This document shows positions 1 through 9,492 of a stretch of 64,000 nucleotides of DNA, one piece after another. The position numbers and the translations under genes are program-made. The DNA lies in NCBI GenBank assembly GCA_002477825.1, contig DLKT01000008.1, positions 1 to 64,000 on the forward strand. Direction: 5' to 3'. The notes below the pieces were generated by a model. The model did not search any database. It was not told the origin of the DNA and was given only the letters and a program-made list of their open reading frames with translations. Within the stretch, counting starts at the first letter, position 1. Each line of letters opens with the position of its first letter. The DNA comes from Caryophanales bacterium UBA7581 (lineage in GTDB: Bacteria; Bacillota_I; Bacilli_A; RFN20; CAG-826).

Positions 1-16
1 GCCCATGGAGGAAATT

Positions 17-868
17 ATGAATAAAGAATCACTCTTTGCTCAGAGCTTATGCTTTCGAAATATTGTTGATGAATTTAACTCAGATATTTACGCTTCTATC
101 ATTGGTTATGAGGAGTGTAGTAAAAGCAAGCCGTTAATTGATTCTAATAAATCTTGTTATGTTTTGCATTTTGTATTAAACGGCAAAGGATATATCTATA
201 ATAAAGGCATGGTGGAAAGTATTAAAAAAGGTGAATGCTTTTTAATTCCTCCAAATTCACATATGAAATATCGTCCTGATTCTAAAGATCCGTGGCAATA
301 TTTTTGGATGGAAGTCAATGGAAGTCTTGTAAAGAAGATTTTAAATTGCATCGACTTCCCTGCTCACAACATGCACATTATCATCGAAAACATGAGCGAA
401 ATTATTAACTATTTTCTCGATTTATTGGATGAAGAAAAATTTCTTAGAAATACGAATGCGGAAACATTACGAGTAAACGCAATTCTTCTCAATATTTTTT
501 CTTGTATTGTTTCTGAATACGGAAAAGAAGAACACTCGCCTCTTTTAAGCAAAGAAGAAATACAAATTAAGAAAATAATTGAATATATTAACAACAACTA
601 TACCTCTCCAAACATCAATATCAAAAAAGTAGCAGATTACTTTTTCTTTGATCAAGCTTATTTAACAAGAATATTTAAAAAAAACATGGGTGTATCACCC
701 ATGAAATATATTATTTATCTAAGAATGCAAAAAGCAATTGAACTTTTGAAAAGAAAAACTTTCTCTATTTCACAAATTGCTTATGCTCTCGGATATAAAA
801 ACCAATTCTATTTTTCAAAAGAATTTAAAAAGTATTTCGGATTACCTCCATCTAAATATGGAGTTTAA
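17..868 (+). CDS. AraC-family transcriptional regulator
   Basis: This is a 283-residue DNA-binding regulator. The N-terminal half is cupin-like (a sugar or effector sensing domain with the segment VLHFVLNGKGYIYNKG), and the last ~95 residues form the AraC/XylS double helix-turn-helix, ending in the family signature around IAYALGYKNQFYFSKEFKKY. I start it at ATG 17 rather than the in-frame ATG at 5 because GGAGG (7-11) sits 5 nt before 17 and would lie inside the longer reading. It converges on the RDD gene with a 4-nt overlap of stop codons. Its target is not visible because the upstream neighbour is outside the window. Family assignment is secure; the ligand is unknown. Confidence 0.9.
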   Translation: MNKESLFAQSLCFRNIVDEFNSDIYASIIGYEECSKSKPLIDSNKSCYVLHFVLNGKGYIYNKGMVESIKKGECFLIPPNSHMKYRPDSKDPWQYFWMEVNGSLVKKILNCIDFPAHNMHIIIENMSEIINYFLDLLDEEKFLRNTNAETLRVNAILLNIFSCIVSEYGKEEHSPLLSKEEIQIKKIIEYINNNYTSPNINIKKVADYFFFDQAYLTRIFKKNMGVSPMKYIIYLRMQKAIELLKRKTFSISQIAYALGYKNQFYFSKEFKKYFGLPPSKYGV

Positions 869-2199
869 TCGTCTTTAGTTAAATCTTTTCTTTCTTTATT
901 ATCAAAGGATGAGGAGTCAAAGTAGGTAGCAGTTTCCCCTCTATCATCTTTCTCTTCTTCCTTTTTTTCATCTTCTATTTTATTTTGGTTCGGATCAAAA
1001 TAACGTAAATCAATACAATACGTTCCACTTACGCGATCTTGGAGCCCCATTTTTCTTTTGGTCACAAACATCATCATCATCGAAATAAAAGAGATAATGA
1101 CAGCAATGGCCATGAAGGAGAATAAAGAGAAACCCGCTCCGGCAATTTCAAATATTGGATACATCCAACCCGTGTTGAGTCCTCCACCAAAGAAACATGT
1201 AATGATCATAATACCAAACAACATGATAAATGATATTACATCACGAACAGCAATTTGATGATCGAGCGCTTCATATCCTTCAACATCTACGACTTGCACT
1301 TTCATCAATCGTTTACCTACTGTTTGAGCATTATGGAAAATGATTTGTGGTAAAACAATCACTAAGAAAAAGCTTAAAACATAGACAATTACACTCGTAA
1401 CATCAACAATCACCGAACATTTTGCATAATTTTCTTTATAGACTTGATAATGCTCTTGGAAACGAGAAGAAGCGATTAATTCCGATACTTCTTGTTCCCA
1501 TACATTGTTATAATTTACGCGTAAATAATTATAGGTTTGTACACCTGCTTCATAATTGGTTTCAATTCTTTTTAAAAGCTTAACGGCATCTTCTCCTTTT
1601 AAATAAGGTAATGTAAAGTTTTCCATATCAAAAACCCACATTTCTAAATTTACCGCTTTATCTTTATACACTTGATAAAAATATTCTTTTGGTGATTTAC
1701 CTTGCATATCTACAATATCATTTTCTTTATCACCATAAGTATTGTTGCTTGTAACGTAAGTATCATAGAAATACGCTAAGGTATCGGTTTCATAACTTGC
1801 CATAGAAACAGTTTTTATACCTTTTACTAAATCCTCAACATTTTCCTGAATAAATGGGGTTGGATTTTTTTCATAACTATAAAGAATGTGCATATAACAA
1901 TAATCTTTAAAAATTAATTCTTGATCCCGAGGAGTACTATATAAATGATCTTCATTATTAATGAATTCATAGATTTTGGCTTCTTCTTCTATTTCGTAAC
2001 AAGCCACCATTTCATCACGTACAATTTTCTCTTTATCTTTATAAAAAGATGAATGATTTAAAATTGCAAGAGAGGCCATTAAGCAAATAAAGGAAATTAC
2101 AATGAAAAGAACAGCATCAATTAAAAAAGAGCCAATTCTTCTTCCCGGTGCGGCCGGAAATTCATTTTTATATGGTTGTAAGTTACTTTTCTTTGCCAT
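865..2199 (-). CDS. RDD-family membrane protein with large extracytoplasmic insert
   Basis: This 444-residue integral membrane protein has the RDD landmarks: the N-terminal motif GRRIGSFLIDAVLF followed by a membrane segment, then VGKRLMKVQVVD and a downstream pair of membrane helices beginning VRDVISFIMLFG. Between the first and second membrane segments lie about 210 mostly polar residues, much longer than in ordinary RDD proteins, so a folded extracytoplasmic domain is likely. The C-terminus is a charged K/E/D tail. Two adjacent ATGs (2202 and 2199) follow AGGAGG at 2208-2213; I prefer 2199 for spacing. It lies 59 nt downstream of the sugar-ABC ATPase gene and may be the last gene of the rhamnose operon. 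Function is unknown. Confidence 0.75.
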   Translation of the reverse strand: MAKKSNLQPYKNEFPAAPGRRIGSFLIDAVLFIVISFICLMASLAILNHSSFYKDKEKIVRDEMVACYEIEEEAKIYEFINNEDHLYSTPRDQELIFKDYCYMHILYSYEKNPTPFIQENVEDLVKGIKTVSMASYETDTLAYFYDTYVTSNNTYGDKENDIVDMQGKSPKEYFYQVYKDKAVNLEMWVFDMENFTLPYLKGEDAVKLLKRIETNYEAGVQTYNYLRVNYNNVWEQEVSELIASSRFQEHYQVYKENYAKCSVIVDVTSVIVYVLSFFLVIVLPQIIFHNAQTVGKRLMKVQVVDVEGYEALDHQIAVRDVISFIMLFGIMIITCFFGGGLNTGWMYPIFEIAGAGFSLFSFMAIAVIISFISMMMMFVTKRKMGLQDRVSGTYCIDLRYFDPNQNKIEDEKKEEEKDDRGETATYFDSSSFDNKERKDLTKDD

Positions 2200-2260
2200 C
2201 ATGCACCCCTCCTATTCTTTAAAATCAAATCATAAACAAATTTTTGTGCTTCTTCAAGCA

Positions 2261-4000
2261 CTACTTAATTAATTTTTGTGTTACTCGATCAAAGAGGTGA
2301 ATCTTAGAAATATCGAAAACAAGTTTTAATTCATCCCCTGCATGCACTAAAGTTTTCGCATGAATCTTTGAAACGATTTCTCCACTTTCAAAATCAGTAT
2401 GGACATAATACTCATGTCCTAATAATTCTGCTACAGATACTTTTAAAGTAAATTCTTGTGAAACTTCTCCATCGGTTAAAACACGATTAGATTGATAGAT
2501 ATCTTCGGGTCGAATACCGAAAATAACAGGAACTTCTTTATTCACATCGACTTTCTTTAAAGCTTCTAAAGTTTCTAATAAGTAAACTCGACGATGATTA
2601 CTTGCTTCACAAGCATGTAATTCTTCTTTTAAATGACCGAGTTCTGTTTCTTTTTTTGCTTTTGCTGCATCCGATAGACTTTCGATTTCTTTTTCAAGTT
2701 TTTCAATCTTCGCAAGATATTCATTTCTTTCAACAAAGTTTTCTTCTAATTCTTTGAGTTCCTTTTCTAAAGCAACTATTTCGTTTTGATAGAATGTTTT
2801 TACTGCGTCTTTAAAGTCTTTTGGTAATTTAATTTCGGTGCCTTTTTCAAAAACAATCTTATTTTTTACAAACTCCGCATTCATCATATTCATGGCCGGC
2901 GAACCAATAAAGGTCGCGACGAACACATTCGCAGGATGATTATAAATCTCAATTGGTGTTCCAATTTGTTGAATATAGCCTTTGTTCATAACCACAATTC
3001 TTGTCGCCATGGTCATAGCTTCCGTTTGGTCATGAGTAACATAAATCGTTGTGGCATTTAAAGTATTGTGTAAGCGAATAATTTCACTACGCATTGCCAC
3101 TCTTAATTTTGCGTCTAAGTTACTTAAAGGTTCATCCATTAAGAACACTTTTGCGTTTTTAACAATCGCTCTACCTAAAGCGACACGTTGACATTGTCCA
3201 CCCGATAACGCTTTTGGTTTTCTAGAAAGATACTCTTCAATTTGAAGAATGTGCGCTGCTTCTTGTACACGACGGCGAATTTCTTCCTTAGGAAGATGTT
3301 TTCTTTCATAGATTTCTACTGGTGTTACTTTCAAATATTCAATCTTTTGTTCTAAGTCTTGAATATCTTTTTGTAATTGTTCTAGGTCTTCTCCTTCTTC
3401 AGGTGCCTTGATATATTCTTTAAGATTACGTAGTTGCTCTTCAAGAATTTTAATTGCTTTTTTATTAATACCTAAAATAGGTTGACCATTTTCATCCACT
3501 TTTAAAGTAGGTACTTTACGAATACGTAAACCAAAGCCCATGTTTCCCGCCACTGTCATATGTGGATAAAGGGCATAACTTTGGAAAACCATAGCAATAT
3601 CACGATCTTTTGGATGTAATTCATTAGCGTAGGTTTGATCAATAAATAAATCACCTGCGGTAATACTTTCTAGACCAGCAATCATTCTTAAAGTTGTGGA
3701 TTTTCCACATCCAGAAGGACCAACTAAGACAATGAACTCATGTTTTTCAATATCTAAGTTGAAATCATAGACGGCTTGAACGTGATTATCGTAGATTTTA
3801 TTAATATGGCGTAATGAAATATATGCACCTTTAGGCGCTTTTTTAATTTTCTTTTGGCTCTTTTTTTGGTAAGCAACCATTTCACTATGCACACGTGCTC
3901 TTTGCTTTTCTAATTGTTTTTCTTTCATGCGCGCTTCACGAGCTTGTTTTCTTTTTTCTTCTTTCGACATCGCAATTTCTTGTTTTGTTTCTTTGTCCAT
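2261..4000 (-). CDS. Sugar ABC transporter ATP-binding protein (UgpC/MsmK-like) with insertions
   Basis: This is an ATPase of the carbohydrate-importer class that energises separate permease and binding-protein subunits at the inner face of the membrane. Walker [10 protein letters not shown] lies at about 94-102, the Q-loop at [12 protein letters not shown], the signature LSGGQ at 265-269, Walker B VFLMDE at 285-290 and the switch His in YVTHDQTEA; a C-terminal TOBE-like region begins around 365. At 579 residues it is about 200 longer than usual. It has a charged ~55-residue N-terminal extension, a helical coiled-coil insert (about 162-240) between the Q-loop and the signature, and another coiled coil (about 390-470) inside the C-terminal domain. 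No permease is encoded nearby, so it may serve several importers in trans, like MsmK. Confidence 0.88.
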   Translation of the reverse strand: MDKETKQEIAMSKEEKRKQAREARMKEKQLEKQRARVHSEMVAYQKKSQKKIKKAPKGAYISLRHINKIYDNHVQAVYDFNLDIEKHEFIVLVGPSGCGKSTTLRMIAGLESITAGDLFIDQTYANELHPKDRDIAMVFQSYALYPHMTVAGNMGFGLRIRKVPTLKVDENGQPILGINKKAIKILEEQLRNLKEYIKAPEEGEDLEQLQKDIQDLEQKIEYLKVTPVEIYERKHLPKEEIRRRVQEAAHILQIEEYLSRKPKALSGGQCQRVALGRAIVKNAKVFLMDEPLSNLDAKLRVAMRSEIIRLHNTLNATTIYVTHDQTEAMTMATRIVVMNKGYIQQIGTPIEIYNHPANVFVATFIGSPAMNMMNAEFVKNKIVFEKGTEIKLPKDFKDAVKTFYQNEIVALEKELKELEENFVERNEYLAKIEKLEKEIESLSDAAKAKKETELGHLKEELHACEASNHRRVYLLETLEALKKVDVNKEVPVIFGIRPEDIYQSNRVLTDGEVSQEFTLKVSVAELLGHEYYVHTDFESGEIVSKIHAKTLVHAGDELKLVFDISKIHLFDRVTQKLIK

Positions 4001-4015
4001 TTTTTCGTCCCCTTT

Positions 4016-4807
4016 TTAATCAATTATACCTTTTCTATAATTTATTTTAAACGCTTTCGCTAACGTTATTAATTGATCGTTCGTAATCGATTGGTAAATC
4101 TTTTTATCCATAATCTTCATATAGATTTCGGCTGCTTTTTCAATGGTTTCTATTAGGCCAAACACTTCATCTAAAGTTTTTCCTGTACAGAAAATGCCAT
4201 GTTGTGCCCATACGACTGAGCGATATTCTTTCATTTTTTCAGCGGTAGCAATACCAATTTCTTCTCCTCCGCATAAAATCCAAGGAAGTACCGCAATACC
4301 TTCAGGGAAAACAACAATAGATTCAGTTTGCATTTTCCACAAATCTTCTGTGAAGTGATTCGAATCTAAATCATGAACATGTGTCATGCAAATTACATTG
4401 GTAGGGTGGCAATGAATGACTAAGCGATGTTCTGGATCCACTTTTAGTCTTTCAATATGACATTTTAAATGGGTTGGTGCTTCTGAAGTAGGCCTACCAC
4501 CATCGCTATATCCCCAAATTAATCCTAAAGTATGTGGGCCAATGACTCTCATAATTCCTAAGTTTTCTTCTGGGAAAGGTTTACAATTTCTGAAATATTT
4601 TCCTGTACCTGTGATAATAAAATATTTTCCAATTAATGGGCTTAGATCAAATTCATATTGAAAGCTTCGAATAATTATATCTTTTAAACCTAATTCTCTT
4701 ACTTCCTCTTCTTCTAAAATGTAAGAAAGATTTCCACCATTTCTTTCATCCCAACCATGTTGATATAATTGGTCTAATATCTCTGTAACTTTTTCAATAC
4801 AATTCAT
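4016..4807 (-). CDS. rhaD: Rhamnulose-1-phosphate aldolase
   Basis: This is a class II (zinc) aldolase that splits L-rhamnulose 1-phosphate into dihydroxyacetone phosphate and L-lactaldehyde, the last step of cytosolic rhamnose breakdown. The metal-binding histidines are visible in VIHCHPTNVICMTH and in the downstream WAQHGIFCTGKTLDEVF segment, and the length (263 aa) is close to the E. coli enzyme. It starts 4 nt after rhaA, with GAGAGGAT spaced ahead of the ATG. Its place after rhaB and rhaA supports the specific assignment over other class II aldolases such as fuculose-phosphate aldolase. No lactaldehyde reductase is in the operon; the iron-containing alcohol dehydrogenase at 48.1 kb is one conceivable partner, which is inference only. 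Confidence 0.93.
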   Translation of the reverse strand: MNCIEKVTEILDQLYQHGWDERNGGNLSYILEEEEVRELGLKDIIIRSFQYEFDLSPLIGKYFIITGTGKYFRNCKPFPEENLGIMRVIGPHTLGLIWGYSDGGRPTSEAPTHLKCHIERLKVDPEHRLVIHCHPTNVICMTHVHDLDSNHFTEDLWKMQTESIVVFPEGIAVLPWILCGGEEIGIATAEKMKEYRSVVWAQHGIFCTGKTLDEVFGLIETIEKAAEIYMKIMDKKIYQSITNDQLITLAKAFKINYRKGIID

Positions 4808-4811
4808 TGTT

Positions 4812-6050
4812 TTATCCTCTCTTATTTAAAACTTCTTTTTCATAGCGCATAGCGTCTTCATACCAACTAGTTTCATCTGCTAAAACGCCTTGTGAAGCAC
4901 AATACTCATTCCACACTTCATCAAATGGCATTAACTTCATTTGTTCTTGAAGAATGAATAATTGAGTGAAGTCTTGTTTGTCTTGAAGTTCCTTCATGCG
5001 TTCCCACGGTGTTAATAAAGCAATAAGAAGCGCTTTTTGCATATTTCTTGCCCCTAACGCTAAAGCCGCTACACGGTTAATGGAAGCATCAAAGTAATCT
5101 AAGCCAATATAAGTTCTATCTAAGGCATTACAACGCACTAATTCGTTAGCGACATCTTGTAATTCATCATTTAATTTTAAAACGTGGTCACTATCCCAAC
5201 GAACTGGACGAGAAACATGTAACGCTAAACGTTTGGAGAATAATAATAAAGATGGAATTTTATCCGCTACATTTTCGGTTGGATGGAAATGGCCGGTATC
5301 TAATAAGCATAAGACATTATTTTTCATCGCATAGCCCATATAGAATTCATGAGAACCTGTTGTGTAGGATTCCATACCGATACCAAATACTTTGGATTCA
5401 ACGGAATCATCCATATAACGATGATCCACTTTGACACTAAAGATTTGATCTAAAGAATCTTTTAATCTCGCTCTTGGGCCCATACGATCGCCTGGAATAT
5501 CTTTTAAGCCATCAGGGATCCAAATATTACATAAAGATTTTTGTCCTAATTCTCTTCCAAAATATTCAGCAATTTTTCTAGAAGCGATGCAGTGTTTAAT
5601 CCAATACGCTCTTGTTGCGTCATCAGGAGAAGATAAGGTCATGTTATCTTTAACGTGTTCGCTTGAGAAACAAGTTGGATTGAAATCTAAGCCATAGCCT
5701 CTTTCTCTTGCATAATTGACCCAAGCTTCAAAATGCTTTGGTTCAATTTCTGAGCGATCAACAAATTCATCAGAAACGCGATAAATTGCATGTAAATTGA
5801 TTTTTTTACTACCTGGAACATAGCTAAGTGCTTTGTCTAAGTCTTGGGTTAATTCTAAGAAATTTCTTGCTTTTCCTGGAAAATTACCGGTGGTTTGAAT
5901 GCCTCCTGTTAAAGGCCCTGCATTTTCAAAGCCTTGGACATCATCCATTTGCCAACAATGAATAGACACTTTAACTTTTGCTAAAGTTTTTAATGCTTTT
6001 TTTACATCTACACCTAATTCTTTATACTTACGAATAACTTCTTTTCTCAT
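4812..6050 (-). CDS. rhaA: L-rhamnose isomerase
   Basis: This 412-residue cytosolic enzyme interconverts L-rhamnose and L-rhamnulose using divalent metal ions. The sequence shows the family metal-site segments LLDTGHFHPTENVADKIPSL and LHVSRPVRWDSDHV, together with the N-terminal region GVDVKKALKTLAKVKVSIHCWQ. The length is near the usual ~420. Its ATG abuts the rhaB stop codon with no gap, which implies translational coupling, and rhaD follows after 4 nt. It presumably shares the promoter upstream of rhaB. Confidence 0.96.
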   Translation of the reverse strand: MRKEVIRKYKELGVDVKKALKTLAKVKVSIHCWQMDDVQGFENAGPLTGGIQTTGNFPGKARNFLELTQDLDKALSYVPGSKKINLHAIYRVSDEFVDRSEIEPKHFEAWVNYARERGYGLDFNPTCFSSEHVKDNMTLSSPDDATRAYWIKHCIASRKIAEYFGRELGQKSLCNIWIPDGLKDIPGDRMGPRARLKDSLDQIFSVKVDHRYMDDSVESKVFGIGMESYTTGSHEFYMGYAMKNNVLCLLDTGHFHPTENVADKIPSLLLFSKRLALHVSRPVRWDSDHVLKLNDELQDVANELVRCNALDRTYIGLDYFDASINRVAALALGARNMQKALLIALLTPWERMKELQDKQDFTQLFILQEQMKLMPFDEVWNEYCASQGVLADETSWYEDAMRYEKEVLNKRG

Positions 6051-7436
6051 TTATAAAACCTCCTTTATTTCAAATGAGTTGTAAACAACTTCTCTTGCTT
6101 CTTGAATGGAAGAAACAACATCATTTTTCTTTAATTGGACGAGCATGTTTCCGATAGCGGTAGCCTCAATTGGCCCAATAAATACTCGTTTCCCTGTATA
6201 TTTTTTGGTAAGGCTATCTAAATATAAATCTTGACATCCTCCACCAAAAATAAAGACTTTATGAAATTCTTTATGACAAATCTTTTCGATTTCCTGTACG
6301 GTTTCTTGATAGGATTGACTCAAAGAGTGATAAGTAACATTTAACACGTCAGCGACAGAAAGCTTTTGTCCTATAAAGCAAGAACGAATGGCTTCTATCA
6401 TGGATTCTGGCGCTAAAAATTTGGCATCGTTCACATCCACAATTCCTTCAAAAGTTGATGTCTTAGCTAAAGCAATCATTTCAGGAAAGGTTACTTTTCG
6501 ATTCTGCTCTTTTTGATATTCTTTTCGAATATTTTGTAACATCCAAGAGCCCATAATATTTTTTAAATAACGATAGGCTTTATAAGCGCCACCTTCATTG
6601 GTGAAATTTCTTTCTTGACTATCTTTCGTTAAAATTGGTTCTTGATTTTCTACGCCCATTAAAGACCACGTTCCTGAAGATATATAAATTTCATCTTCCG
6701 TGGAAGGATACGCTAAAACCGCACTTCCCGTATCATGCGTTGCCACTAAGATTACTTTGGCATCAAATCCTAACTCTTTAATAATCTCTTCTTTAAAGCT
6801 TCCCACTTCTGTTTCTGGAAAACTAATTTCTTTAAATAAATGTTCAGGTAAATCTAAACGATGAATAATTTCTTTAGACCAAGTAAATGTTTTAGCGTCC
6901 AACATTCCAGTAGTGGATGCATTGGTATATTCATGTCTTTTTTCGCCTGTTAATACATAAGCAAGATAATCAGGAATCATTAAGAAATCACTTGCTTTAT
7001 CCAAACGATGCGCTTTTTTGTCGGTATAAAGTTGATAAATCGTATTAAATGGCTGTTTTTGAATACCGGTTATAGAATAAAGTTCTTCAAAAGAAATCTT
7101 ATCTTCAACTTCTTTTATAGCCTCTTGGGTACGATGATCGCGATAAGCATAGACAGGATCTATTCTTTTTCCTTCTTGATCAAGAAGAACATAGTCGACT
7201 CCCCATGTATCGATGCCCATGGTGGTTGGAATCTTATTGAGCTTTTTACACATTTTTAACCCTTCAAGAACCTCGTTAACAAGATGATCAATATCCCAAC
7301 ATAGGTGACCATCTTTTTTCGTTACGAAATTTTCAAAGCGATAGATTTCCTCCATTATGAGTTTTCCATCTTCCATATGGCCTAAGATATGCCGACCTGA
7401 AGACGCCCCAATATCAATAGCTAAGTAATACATCAT
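6051..7436 (-). CDS. rhaB: Rhamnulokinase
   Basis: This is a sugar kinase of the FGGY/actin-ATPase fold that phosphorylates L-rhamnulose at position 1. The N-terminal phosphate loop YLAIDIGASSGRHILGHM is characteristic of RhaB (ASSGR), and the C-terminal adenosine site appears as KVFIFGGGCQDLYLDSLTKK. At 461 residues it is of normal size. It is the first gene of the leftward operon rhaB-rhaA-rhaD-ATPase-RDD, with AGGTGAGG ahead of ATG 7436 (a second ATG follows at once). It is divergent from the AraC regulator at 7549, the usual arrangement for regulated catabolic operons. Confidence 0.95.
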   Translation of the reverse strand: MMYYLAIDIGASSGRHILGHMEDGKLIMEEIYRFENFVTKKDGHLCWDIDHLVNEVLEGLKMCKKLNKIPTTMGIDTWGVDYVLLDQEGKRIDPVYAYRDHRTQEAIKEVEDKISFEELYSITGIQKQPFNTIYQLYTDKKAHRLDKASDFLMIPDYLAYVLTGEKRHEYTNASTTGMLDAKTFTWSKEIIHRLDLPEHLFKEISFPETEVGSFKEEIIKELGFDAKVILVATHDTGSAVLAYPSTEDEIYISSGTWSLMGVENQEPILTKDSQERNFTNEGGAYKAYRYLKNIMGSWMLQNIRKEYQKEQNRKVTFPEMIALAKTSTFEGIVDVNDAKFLAPESMIEAIRSCFIGQKLSVADVLNVTYHSLSQSYQETVQEIEKICHKEFHKVFIFGGGCQDLYLDSLTKKYTGKRVFIGPIEATAIGNMLVQLKKNDVVSSIQEAREVVYNSFEIKEVL

Positions 7437-7481
7437 AATTTTATCCTCACCTAAATCATAAACATTCTCTTTCTTATTAAA

Positions 7482-7524
7482 TATAACAATGTTGCAATTT
7501 TGTATAACAATATTGTATTATAAT
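7482..7524. promoter_or_regulatory. Divergent rha control region with 21-bp-spaced direct repeats
   Basis: Two near-identical 13-bp repeats, TATAACAATGTTG (7482-7494) and TATAACAATATTG (7503-7515), are exactly 21 bp apart, two helical turns, as expected for half-sites of an AraC-family dimer. A good -10 TATAAT (7519-7524) points toward the regulator gene, but no good -35 lies 17 bp upstream, which fits activator dependence. The region lies between rhaB (minus) and the regulator (plus). Binding is inference. Confidence 0.65.
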
Positions 7525-7548
7525 TATAAAAGAAAAGAGGCATTCACT

Positions 7549-8388
7549 ATGCACCATCGCTTTATTATTTCCATTGAAGAAGAACCAAATCTACTTTATA
7601 TTTCGGAAACTACATTAGACGAAAACTTTAAAGCGAGTTACCATTCTCACCCCAACTTAGAAATTCTTCTTATCACTGAAGGAGATGGAAAGCTCGTTAC
7701 AACTAGTCGAAACATCGATATGAAAAAAGGCGATGTATTCATTATTAACGCTAATTCTAAGCATTGTGAAGTCTCTAAAAACGGATGTACTTTTTACGCA
7801 ATCGGTATCAACAAATTAGAAGCTTTTTTACCCAAAAATTTTCAAAAAAAAATCATATATTTTTCTTTAGAAAAAGAAGAATTTGAAATCCTTTTATCAC
7901 TATATCAAATCGTACTGAAAGAAACGCAAAAGCAAAAAAAATATAGTGCTTTCTTTTTAGAAAATGCTTACCAAATGATAATGAAATCTATTGAAAGAAA
8001 TGCCGAACTATATTTCCAAAAAACCGAAAAAATACAAGGAAATAATTTGGTTTCTGCTGCATTAAACATTATAGAAAACTATTATTATACACATCTAACC
8101 TTAAAAGAAATCGCTCATCGTTTATCCGTCTCTAGCTCTCTTTTATCTCATGAATTTAAAAAGGAAACAGGAAAAACGATTATTGAATATAAATTAGACT
8201 GTCAAATTGAAGAAGCGTGTAATTTATTATCGATTACGGATATGTCTATATTAGATATTGCCTTCGCTACTGGATTTACTACTTCTTCTTACTTCAGTGA
8301 AATGTTTAAAAAGAAAAAAGGCATTTCACCGAAAGAATATCGAATGAATGCCTTAAAAACTTCTTTATCGATTAGCAATAACAATTAA
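7549..8388 (+). CDS. AraC-family regulator, probable activator of the rhamnose operon
   Basis: This 279-residue protein has an N-terminal cupin-like sensing domain (SYHSHPNLEILLITEG, with the HxHxNxE-type pattern seen in RhaS/RhaR-type cupins) and a C-terminal AraC double helix-turn-helix (LTLKEIAHRLSVSSSLLSHE and DIAFATGFTTSSYFSEMFKK). I use ATG 7549 with AAAGAGG at 7534-7540; an earlier in-frame start would place the -10 region inside the gene. Position and divergence from rhaB make it the likely rhamnose-responsive activator. Its last 24 nt overlap the 3' end of the convergent hydrolase gene. Confidence 0.88.
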   Translation: MHHRFIISIEEEPNLLYISETTLDENFKASYHSHPNLEILLITEGDGKLVTTSRNIDMKKGDVFIINANSKHCEVSKNGCTFYAIGINKLEAFLPKNFQKKIIYFSLEKEEFEILLSLYQIVLKETQKQKKYSAFFLENAYQMIMKSIERNAELYFQKTEKIQGNNLVSAALNIIENYYYTHLTLKEIAHRLSVSSSLLSHEFKKETGKTIIEYKLDCQIEEACNLLSITDMSILDIAFATGFTTSSYFSEMFKKKKGISPKEYRMNALKTSLSISNNN

Positions 8389-9492
8389 ATCAATTTTATG
8401 CTCTTCTTCCATTCCACCTGCATGGGCCGCAATCATATTCATGATCGGCTCATTTTTTCTACTTGGAATGATGTAATCAAAACAATATCGGTCCGTAGAT
8501 ACCGCCAAATAATCACCGATAAAGTCTTGAAAATATGGTGATTCTGTCCCTATACCAAATATATTGTCCTTTAAAACTTCTTCTTTGGAGAATAATTCAA
8601 AATAATCTCCATAGTACTTTTGAAAGAGTTTTTCAAATTCTTCTTTTTTATCTTCTTTTACATAGAAGGTACTTGCTCTTGGTTCAATCGAGAAAGGTCG
8701 AATCAAGGTATCAAAGAAATCCGGATGTTCATCAATATAAATGAATTCCACATCCACTAAACTATGATCAGCAAATACGATGAATAATGTGTCTGGATTT
8801 TCTTTTGCTAAATATTCAACAGCGTCATTAATGCGATATATTTCATTTTTTACTTCTAATGAATTTACGCCATGATCATGTGCGGCATGATCAGGATTTT
8901 CAAAATATCCATAAATAAGCGCTTTCTGATTGGTTTGTAGATGTTGGTGAATCATCGTAATCCATTCTTCTAAGTCTTTTGCCCCACCTTTTCTAAAAGC
9001 TGGCCAAACCATTTTCACTTTTACTTCTGGATGTGCTTTTGCAACTTGCGTAAACACATCTTCATACGCTCCTACTTTTACCATTGGATTTTCTTTAGAC
9101 AACAATGTTTTCGTCCATGTTTCACGATTAGAAAACACATCAATAAAAACATCTTCTTTTTTGAAATACTGTGACCAGCCCAACCAATTCGTTTCTTTAG
9201 GATATTTACCCGATAAGAAAGCATTGGTGGCCGCTACTGTTGTTGGTGGAAAAACCGAATCGATTTCCATCATCACATGCCTTCTTAAAAAAGAAACTTC
9301 GGATAAATGCTTCTCAATCAGGCTTTTTCCCATCCCATCAAATAACAAAAATGCAATTTTATCGTATTTCTGCATAGTTTTAAGAAGTGCTGGTATGCTT
9401 TCATAATCATGTTTTAATCCATAACGGGCTAAAATGGTGTTCGAAAGGTTAACCAAGCATTGGCTTTTATTATAATGATACATTTTATTCAT
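8365..9492 (-). CDS. Alkaline phosphatase-superfamily phosphodiesterase/pyrophosphatase-like hydrolase
   Basis: This 375-residue protein has the metal-ligand set of type I nucleotide pyrophosphatase/phosphodiesterases: Asp in LLFDGMGKSL, the nucleophile Thr in FPPTTVAATNAFLSG, DHAAHDHG, FADHS and a late HAGG His. There is no signal peptide, so it should act in the cytosol. Its start overlaps the end of the upstream kinase by 8 nt (ATGAATAA), a strong sign of co-translation, so its substrate may be a metabolite of the kinase pathway. The 3' end overlaps the convergent AraC gene by 24 nt. The substrate cannot be read from the sequence; phosphoglycerate mutase-like activity is less likely because the iPGM-specific insert is absent. 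Confidence 0.8.
   Translation of the reverse strand: MNKMYHYNKSQCLVNLSNTILARYGLKHDYESIPALLKTMQKYDKIAFLLFDGMGKSLIEKHLSEVSFLRRHVMMEIDSVFPPTTVAATNAFLSGKYPKETNWLGWSQYFKKEDVFIDVFSNRETWTKTLLSKENPMVKVGAYEDVFTQVAKAHPEVKVKMVWPAFRKGGAKDLEEWITMIHQHLQTNQKALIYGYFENPDHAAHDHGVNSLEVKNEIYRINDAVEYLAKENPDTLFIVFADHSLVDVEFIYIDEHPDFFDTLIRPFSIEPRASTFYVKEDKKEEFEKLFQKYYGDYFELFSKEEVLKDNIFGIGTESPYFQDFIGDYLAVSTDRYCFDYIIPSRKNEPIMNMIAAHAGGMEEEHKIDLIVIANR

Noticed and set aside
2203..2260. GTGCTT / AAGCAC stem between the sugar ATPase and RDD genes as terminator
   Set aside because: No T-tract follows on the minus strand, so read-through into the RDD gene is more likely.
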